Below, in pieces: positions 57,062-64,000 of a DNA stretch of 64,000 nucleotides. Source of the stretch: Pseudevernia furfuracea (Eukaryota > Ascomycota > Lecanoromycetes > Lecanorales > Parmeliaceae); assembly GCA_022315425.1 (NCBI GenBank), contig JAIUPT010000008.1, forward strand, positions 620,001 to 684,000, in the 5' to 3' direction. A model generated the notes under the pieces. The model ran no database searches and was not told where the DNA came from. It saw nothing but the letters and a program-made list of their open reading frames with translations. The position numbers and the translations under genes are program-made. Within the stretch, counting starts at the first letter, position 1. Each line of letters starts with the position of its first letter.

Positions 57062-58768
57062 ATGAAACTTCTCGGCCATATCCGCTCACGATCACGTCTG
57101 AAGAGCACTGATGATCCTTCAACTTACAACAAATATCAACCAAGGCCAGTAGACAAATCCATTGGTCTGTCAAAGTCCCATCCATCCGCTAGATTCTCGA
57201 CAACTTTGCTTCACGAGCTCTTCAGCTATGTGTGCCCGCACTCACGAGACGATTCATATGCCTCCTGCGAGGATTCGATGATCGATGGAGGATGTATGCT
57301 ATGCGATATGAGAGACCTTTCACAATGCGCCTTGGTCAATAGGCAATGGTCAGAAGCGGCGCAAAACCTTTTGTGAGTACTTTGCAGGTGGAACCCTTAG
57401 CCCAGCTCATGTTGGGCTGATTTCCCTCTTCATAGGTATCATAATGTGCGGATCGATACTGTCCATTATTGCGACCGAGAGGCAGACCTCACTGCCAAAC
57501 GTAAAAGGCGATCTTTCATTGGCCGTAATAGCGCCCCGAAAGACCCTCCGCAGGAACGCCTACACCTCTTCTCCAGGTCGGTCAGAGAGAACCAATTTTT
57601 GGCATGTCAAGTGCAGTACTTTAAAACTCCATACATGACAAGGGAGGTGTGTAAAGCAGATCTGGCACGCACGATCTCGGTCCTGCAGAATCTCCGCTAT
57701 GTAGATCTGCCTGAAGGGTTTTATAACGATGACCCATCGTCGAACACTCTGAAACAGGAGCTACAGGCTCGGTGTGGAGATATTCGGCAAATGAAGTTCA
57801 ACCACGGTGCAGAAAGGAGCTTTCAAATGTTGGGGCAGGCAAGACAATGGCCGAATTTACACACTCTCGAACTGTTATATCTTGCTGTGGATACGGCCAC
57901 GATCACTGACGTCGTTGCCTCCCTTAAGGCGCTTCGCCACATTAAATTTAAAAGCTGTCAGTCGCTTGACGATAGTATGTTCGGCTCTATTCACATGAGC
58001 CCATTCCCGCCGCTGGAAGTACTGGAATTTCAAGATGTTCCCAATATCTCAGCCAAAGGACTCTTAGCTTATCTCTCTTACCCTGATGTCAAACAGGCTC
58101 TCAACTCCCTTACTCTGGCAAATACTGGTTGTTTGCCTTCGGATCTTTTCCAAATCTTGACCGCGGCTTCCTCTCTCAAAACCCTTCACGTTACGGAAAG
58201 CGTATCCCACGCGCTCCCACAGTCGCAACCCCCACCCTTAGCCTCTTGCTCGCTTCGTGTTCTCCGTTACGAGATCTCTAATGCCAATTCGTCGTTTCGG
58301 GGGCTCTCGTCCCCGTCAGATAGCTACTACTCCTGCCTTTCCAGCTCGATTCTCAGCGGTTCTTTGCCCTCTCTGTCACACCTTTACGCTCTCTCCACTT
58401 CGCTTCCGACAATGCTCCTACCACCTCCACAGCCCACTTTCGCAGTGGACCGAACCAGCAATGCATACCGGCCTGTAACTACGGTGATTCCTCACCCTCT
58501 TCGTCTCTACACTAAAGCTGTCACAGAGATGGAGTGGAATCTTACCCTCATTAGCCCTCCAACGCCAGATCGTCGTGGTAGCGCATCGACCACAAGACCA
58601 ATGAGTTTCTATCTTGAATACCAACTGAATCCCCAGTGGGGGGATAAAGGAAGAGAGAGCGTAATGGTAGGCAATGGATTTGGAGGGTTTTTGGCTGTGC
58701 CCAGTGAAGGGTCAGGGAGTCCAAAGGCCAAAAAGGGTAATAGAGATGTCGACGCATGGATGGGCTGA
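57062..58768 (+). CDS. F-box/leucine-rich-repeat-like protein
   Basis: Exons 57062-57372 and 57436-58768 (63-nt intron) give 547 aa. The frame continues upstream of 57062 but the ATG there starts MKLLGHIRSRSR, as expected. An F-box-like segment lies at about 42-105 (FSTTLLHELFSYVCPHSRDD...RDLSQCALVNRQWSEAAQNL). The rest has irregular leucine-rich repeat-like units (LQNLRYVDLPEGFYND, WPNLHTLELLYLAVDTA, LKALRHIKFKSCQSLDD, LEVLEFQDVPNISAKGLLAY). This layout is typical of fungal F-box proteins that select substrates for SCF ubiquitin ligases. The substrate is unknown. Confidence 0.85.
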
Positions 58769-59720
58769 GACGCGCAAAGAATCCGAGGCAGGATCCAAGG
58801 GGAGACGCGAATAGATCCCACATACTTGGATTTCCATCAACGTTATCTTTTTGGCAGGGGTGAGGTCTTTCGGGCACGACTTATGACTCACTGTGCATCA
58901 TAAGGTTCGCTTGTGGGAGCACACTGATTGTCGAATAATGCGTGCTGGATTGTGAGATACCCTAATGCCACTTTGTTTGTTGCGTATATTTCCATTGACA
59001 CCCCCCACCCCAACACCTGGATACAGCTTTCGGGCTAGTCGGGGCAGGCGCAGTCTCGAGTGCTTTAAATGCCGTGGTCTTATTACTTGTAGACTGCGTC
59101 ACTCATGAATCGAATCCTCCCTCCCTTCAGGAGGCCTCTTTCTGTACACACTCGCTTATACACTCTTTCGATGCGGTGAATCTTAAACAGATTACCCTTT
59201 CGAGAGTAACGATGAAATTGATTGTGAAGAGTACATAATCGTGTTGACTCGAGAAGTGCCCCTAAAAACGCAAAGTAGATTGTATCGGGTCTGACACCCA
59301 TTGTACCCGGAAGTCGAACTCAACCCCTACCCGAATGTAAGAGGGGTGTCAATGTATTAGATCCGATATTTATTCAAGTGTTCTGCTGAAAGACGAATTG
59401 TCCGACCCATTCTACGACCGTTCTCTTTACACATGGTTTATTTTTACCGCCCAGCCTTACAGACTCCTCGAAACACCATACTTGATCAACGAAGAGCAGA
59501 ACTTGACTCTGCGAACAATCCTTGCGTGTTTGGGAATATGAGCGTTTAACGATGCAAATGATGAGGGACTCGCCCTTTAATTTTCTAGCACCCCTGGGTA
59601 TCATTGCCCAAGTGGGAACCCAACGTCCACGAGCCCTTCTTTCATCATTTCGCAAAAAATTGATTCCAGCAGTTTCCCTTCCTGCTGTCATGCCCCCATT
59701 GTCTTGAATGATCTGTTGCC
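58769..59720. other. Convergent intergenic, F-box and DUF3292 genes
   Basis: About 950 bp with no supported gene. A short inverted repeat TGACACCC/GGGTGTCA (59292-59299 and 59344-59351) encloses 44 bases. It does not fold as a tRNA. Confidence 0.45.
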
Positions 59721-62247
59721 TTAGGGTTGAGCTTTGGTATTGCTTAAGATTTGCAAACTCTGCCATTGCATCCCGGAATAACCAATAATGGTGTTGAAGG
59801 CCTCGTCTCTTTCCTTCATCCCCTCAAGATGCAACTTGCTCCCGTCGATAAGTTTAATCTCAAGTTGATCTGGCGACAACGAAGCCAGCTTTGAAATTCT
59901 CGACCCTTCCACTTTTCTCATCTCCGCCAGGTCGAGGTAATTGCGCCTCCACAATTCCTTCTTCGGTAGACTTCTGACAAACCGAACTCCTTTCGAAGAT
60001 ATGACTAGTCGCCCAACGAATTTCTGGGACTGACATCGGAAGGATCGAATGTCAGAAGCTTCTAGAACGCTGGTCGTTGAACATGCGGTATACCAGCCTT
60101 CATCATCATCTTCGTCTTCCGAATCACTGCCCTCAACCTTGATCTTAGGCACTGTTATCGTGCGTCCAGTATACTGGTCCACTGCAGGATGGGCGAGCTC
60201 CCGGTAATGGCCTTCTTCGACCTTCTTTTCTATGATCCGCTCACGGGTGAGCTGTGCTTGGCGTCTCAAGTAGGTGAACGACCATTCTGCATTCGTCGGA
60301 ATATCCCAAAGAACCCATTTGAATGGAGAAACCAGATATCGGTACTTCGGGTAGTGGGAGGATATTGGCCAGCAGAGAAAGAAAGCTCCACCAATAATGA
60401 ACCAGACGATCTTCATACAGAATTCCATATCCGTAAAAACGGATACCACGAGACAGGATGCCAAGAAATAGAGGGAGGCGACGGTCTTCTTAGGGTATTT
60501 CCAATGATAGAAGCTAAAGCATCCATCAGCGCTCGCGCTTGCATTCGTCATGGAGGTAAGTCTTCACTTGGAAAATACTTCAAGCATATTGGCCATGTCT
60601 TCCAGTTTTGTAGTCAGCATTCCTTGATTGAAATGGAAATGGAGTCACAAAACAAAAACTATGAATATGATACTCTCGAACTATGTCTCGAAACTCCGAC
60701 TGGGATATAGATTAGGAAAACAACCACTCCGAATTGTAGACGTACCACTAAGTTGAAGCTGAACGTAAGGTCCCAGGCTATCCATGACTGGATCGAGCCA
60801 ATCATTGCGTCCGTGTTTGTCAATCAGTTCGCTGAACATGTTGGCGCTGGCGCTGCTATCGAAAGCTCTCCGCTGAGATTCTCGAAGAGACTCAACAGTG
60901 TTAGGAAAATAACGATTCACAAGCACGATGTAGATGATGTAACAGTACTATTTCCTCGCGTTAACATACTTTATGGTATCCAACCGCAAGTGATATGCTT
61001 ACTAAAAAGCCCATGATATGCTGGGTGTACCAGAGAAATACATAAAGAGCGAGCCATTTGCCAGTTGTGTGGGTGTTTTCCCATCGATAGACTGCACGAA
61101 CGTTCATGGCCCATGATTGCCAAGGCGCACTGGCCATTAACAAGCGTTCAACATAACGCCTTGAACTATCAATTTCAAATGGAAGCTCGTCAAAGTCGTC
61201 AATGTATTGAGCGCTGAAGTCTTGGGTATAGTAGACAAGATTCTATCGTGTGACGTTAGTATTGCTCTAACAACTGGAATCATGCCTCTGAGAGTTACAT
61301 ATCCTAGCCATTTGAACCAATCATAGCGTACGAATTCTCCACGATGATCCCTTGTCATAAAGTATTCGTTGTCTGGGAAATACAAATGCCTCTTCGGAAC
61401 TACTCTCACCCTCCTAACATGACGACTGGTCGTCCTACGCAGATTTGAGAGTTAGTGTTGTTCTTGTTGGGTATGAATGAGAAACAAGACACATCTGAAG
61501 AGCAGAAAGATTGTTTTGCTGACGAAAGCTGGAATTTAAGCAAAGAGAAAGACAATTTTGGGGCATCTGGCGCTAATTTGCAATTAAATAGGAAGGATTT
61601 ACTCCGAAGTTTACGTACCACGCCGCACGTAGACTCTCACGATGCTCTTCCATTTCTCGAATCTTTCCCCGATGACCACCAATCAGAGACTCTTGCTCCT
61701 CATCGGACGTGCCCTGTTTCGATGGGCTTGTGGACTCTGCGCGCTTGAGATTGTCGTGGGCCTGAAGAAACTCTATATCGGCTTTCTGGGAGAGGAAAGG
61801 ACGCTCAGCTTTCGACAACTGACCAGCAGTGGTCCTGGTAGCCGTGCTCTTGGCAGACTTTATAGGGTGAACAACGGCGTTGCCGATAGACTGAATTGCC
61901 CCGAGCGTTTTGTCGGCCGTCTTCCCTGGGCGGAATCGCTTTTTCTTGATCAATTGGCTACTATTGAAAGCAGGATCGTTTTTCATATTGTCTAGAGGGC
62001 CTTCTTCCTCTTCCTCAGACATTTCGTCCACCGCGGCACCGTCCAACTTGAGAAGTCTCTTCGTCTTTGCCTTAGTCCACCGGGTGAGGCCGGAAAATTG
62101 TTTCCTCTTCGACGGACCTGGCATCTTGTCTATGCTTCCGTCGTCACTTGATGAAGTCTGCCCTTCCCCATGAATGTCTGTGGTCTCGGGTGCATTGACG
62201 CGCGGTGCATCAGACGCGCTCGTCTCCTGCCCTGTATATCCCGGCAT
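59721..62247 (-). CDS. DUF3292 membrane protein with GRAM-like domain
   Basis: Exons 62247-61619, 61434-61299, 61242-61003, 60947-60746, 60598-60568 and 60513-59721 give 676 aa. The fifth exon is 31 nt. The cytosolic N-terminus contains LTRWTKAKTKRLLKLDG and SQLIKKKRFRPGKTADKTL, landmarks of DUF3292 (PF11696). After RYDWFKWLGY and FDELPFEID come two hydrophobic clusters, WLALYVFLWYTQHIMGFLYC and the pair around LYFLASCLVVSVFTDMEFC/IVWFIIGGAFFLCWPISS, giving about four membrane helices. The C-terminal ~130 residues look like a GRAM/PH fold (VGRLVISSKGVRFVRSLPKK, LIDGSKLHLEGMKERDEAF). The combination suggests an ER or vacuole membrane-contact or lipid-related role, which is inference; the family is uncharacterised. 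Confidence 0.88.
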
Positions 62248-62850
62248 TCGGAAGGGTGCCTGAGAACGTAGTGGAAATAGTGGAATCAGTAGACCGGCAG
62301 TGCTACATGGTCATTCAAGAAGCATTGTGGACTGGACGCGGAAGCCTCAGGGGTGGGTCCAATCCCTTGTGTTGGGTATATTCTGGCAGTTGGAAAGCGA
62401 CAGAGAGTCGTAACCTTAACAAGCTCAATGTTGTTGATACTGTTCTTGATTCCATTTTCATCAGGGAAGAAGGTGAGAGCGTGAGTGCCAAATAAACCTG
62501 ATAACCTAAGGTAATAGTGTAAGAGTCTAAAAGTAGTGACACGCTTGTGCATTGTTGGAAAGCTTGCTTTCAAAAACGTAAAATGAAACAGTATTTTATA
62601 TGCAAAGGTATCTTATAATAACGTAGTACTTTATATCCCAATTATTAACTCGGTAGATCTCTATACGACTTCATTCATTACAAAGAGAAGATCCTGTGGG
62701 TCCAAGTTGATACCACTTGATGGGCGCAGCTCGAAAGTCAATGGCGAAGTTATGGTGATTTTAATGCATCACCTTTCATCTTCATGACAAGGAATTAATT
62801 ATTATTGGGTAGTACACTATGTAAAACTCGTGATCTTTCTCCTTTTTCTC
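62248..62850. other. AT-rich spacer before the sulfite-oxidase-like gene
   Basis: About 600 bp with the promoter of the DUF3292 gene on its left and the AT-rich 3' flank of the oxidase gene on its right. No gene or repeat recognised. Confidence 0.5.
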
Positions 62851-63977
62851 TCATACCACATTGAGATCTCTGGACTCCCCATACCCATCATAGCCTACCC
62901 CTCTTAGATTCCACACCTGAGCATGGTCAGATTTGCAACTAGTCTTAATTAGTTGTAAAAGGGAATTCCATCTTACCGGTTCACCGATTTGTACATTTCC
63001 TCCTTTGTCAGTGGCTCGCGACAGTACTCGTCGTTTCTTCCCTTTTTGAAGCTGAACTGTAGCCTTCCACAGTGCCCAGCACCATTTCGCCTCGAGGCCA
63101 TTGCCACTCAATATCTGAGCTGCCTCCCATGTCTGCCCTTCATCTATCGAACATTCCACCTTTACCACCGGTCCCTGATCACCCTGGGGAAGCGCATAGC
63201 CCTTAATCTCGATTTCTCCTGAAGGCGGCAGCCTAATAGTGTCTCCGTTCTGGGGTTCTGCGATGACTGAATTGATTGGCATATCCTGGAGAGCTGGAGT
63301 TAGGTCCCAATACTGCTTCGCGCTTTCCTTGTCAGTAGCTTCGGGTGGCAGTCTCTTGTAATCATATCGCTGATAGAGATTGCTCGACTCTTCCGATTGA
63401 ACGGTGATTTCATCTACCCATTTAACAGAGCGACATCCTGATACCCCAGGCACGATGATTCTGACGGGGAAGCCGTGGCTGATAGGAAGCGGCTTGCTAT
63501 TCATCTAGGAAACCATAAGCACCAAGGATTTTTTCTGACATGGCAAGAATACCTCCAGTGCAATCAACACATCTGCACTGTCTCTCAACGCCCTGTCCAG
63601 CTCTATTGACCCTCCGTACCATTCCGAACCTTGAACGTGGGCTTTGTAGCATGCCAAAGCAACATGGGCCCCTTTGAGATCCTGAATGTTAATTCCTGCA
63701 CTATCTAGAACATCTTTGAGCTTGGGCCCCCTCCACTTGCAGTTCATGACTGCTCCATCACCCCAATCGATCCCATCAACCTCTTTGAGGAATGTACGCA
63801 TGGTATGGCGTCGATTACCCGCACATTGGAGAGCGCTAATGATCTCATGCTGTGTGTACCGACTCCTTAATTGCTCAATAGAGAGCTCGAGAGGTCGATG
63901 AACATGGCCGTTGACTTTAACAAAGTGCTCCTCAGCAATTATGTGGGGAATTGGCCCATGGTTCCTTTCGTAATTGC
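62851..63977 (-). CDS. Sulfite-oxidase-family molybdenum enzyme, 5' end outside window
   Basis: Exons 63977-63553, 63504-62977 and 62916-62851 are present. The upstream intron starts at 63978 and runs off the window, so the N-terminus is missing. The molybdopterin domain has NYERNHGPIPHI, VNGHVHRPLELS and ISALQCAGNRRHTM, whose Cys binds molybdenum, then GAVMNCKWRGPKLKDVL and YKAHVQGSEWYGGSIEL. The dimerisation domain has GFPVRIIVPGVSGCRSVKWV, VVKVECSIDEGQTWEAA and WNLRGVGYDGYGES. This is the SUOX type (sulfite to sulfate), related to nitrate reductase but ending without haem or FAD domains. The last 60-nt intron is stop-free and in frame. Whether a cytochrome b5 domain exists upstream cannot be seen. 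Confidence 0.93.
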
Positions 63978-64000
63978 CTGCAATTGTAAAAAAACTGTTG

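Noticed and set aside
59292..59351. Possible tRNA-like fold with TGACACCC/GGGTGTCA ends
   Set aside because: The span is about 60 nt with no D, anticodon or T arms. Only an 8-bp inverted repeat is present.
1..64000. Transposon, retroelement or viral insertion
   Set aside because: No transposase, reverse transcriptase or integrase frame, long terminal repeat or viral gene was seen. The only inverted repeat of note is the short one at 46.9 kb.

Overview
The window is nuclear DNA of a filamentous ascomycete (Pezizomycotina). The evidence is dense genes on both strands, short GT-AG introns (mostly 46-70 nt, with CTAAC/CTGAC-type branch sites), and about 26 protein genes whose products look like standard Pezizomycotina orthologues. 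The class or genus cannot be fixed from sequence reading alone. I saw no rRNA, tRNA, transposon or CRISPR array. Exon joins below were worked out by hand from splice sites, phase and family knowledge. For nearly all spliced genes the joined lengths are whole codons.

Layout. 1-9.1 kb (+): the 3' end of a mitochondrial PDK/BCKDK-type kinase, a 1,070-aa protein of unknown function ending in a ubiquitin-interacting motif, and the CTD kinase Ctk1. 9.7-17 kb (-): a PMP3-type proteolipid, an F-box-like protein, GTP cyclohydrolase I, an NADH/NAD-cap pyrophosphatase and signal peptidase subunit Spc3. 17.3-25.4 kb: an unknown protein (+), Hat2 (-) and Xrn1 (+). 25.9-30.8 kb (-): a questin-oxidase-like enzyme and the TFIIH helicase Ssl2/XPB. 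31.3-37.7 kb (+): a small DUF4748-like protein, a CID/RS protein and a CASTOR-like ACT protein, with a 1.9-kb low-complexity gap between the last two. 38-47 kb: a MORG1-like WD40 protein (-), septin Cdc12/AspC (-), Pwp2 (+) and Prp45/SNW1 (-). 47.2-64 kb: an RA-PH protein (+), an MFS exporter (-), an Nrp1-like exonuclease-fold/RRM/zinc-finger protein (-), an F-box protein (+), a DUF3292 membrane protein (-) and a sulfite-oxidase-family enzyme (-) running off the right edge.

How the genes relate. This is mostly housekeeping sequence, not a biosynthetic or mobile cluster. About ten of the 26 genes act in transcription or RNA metabolism (Ctk1, NAD-cap hydrolase, Xrn1, Ssl2, CID protein, MORG1-like, Pwp2, Prp45, Nrp1-like, and Hat2 on chromatin). 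They are on both strands and I see no common control, so the enrichment may be chance. The only gene with a secondary-metabolite flavour is the questin-oxidase-like enzyme, and no synthase lies beside it. Points most worth a second look: an exonuclease fold in the Nrp1-like protein that has lost key catalytic residues; three introns whose retention keeps the reading frame open; micro-exons down to 14 nt; a run of five different short tandem duplications at 52.5-52.7 kb; an inverted repeat at 46.9 kb; and several conserved-looking proteins of unknown function.
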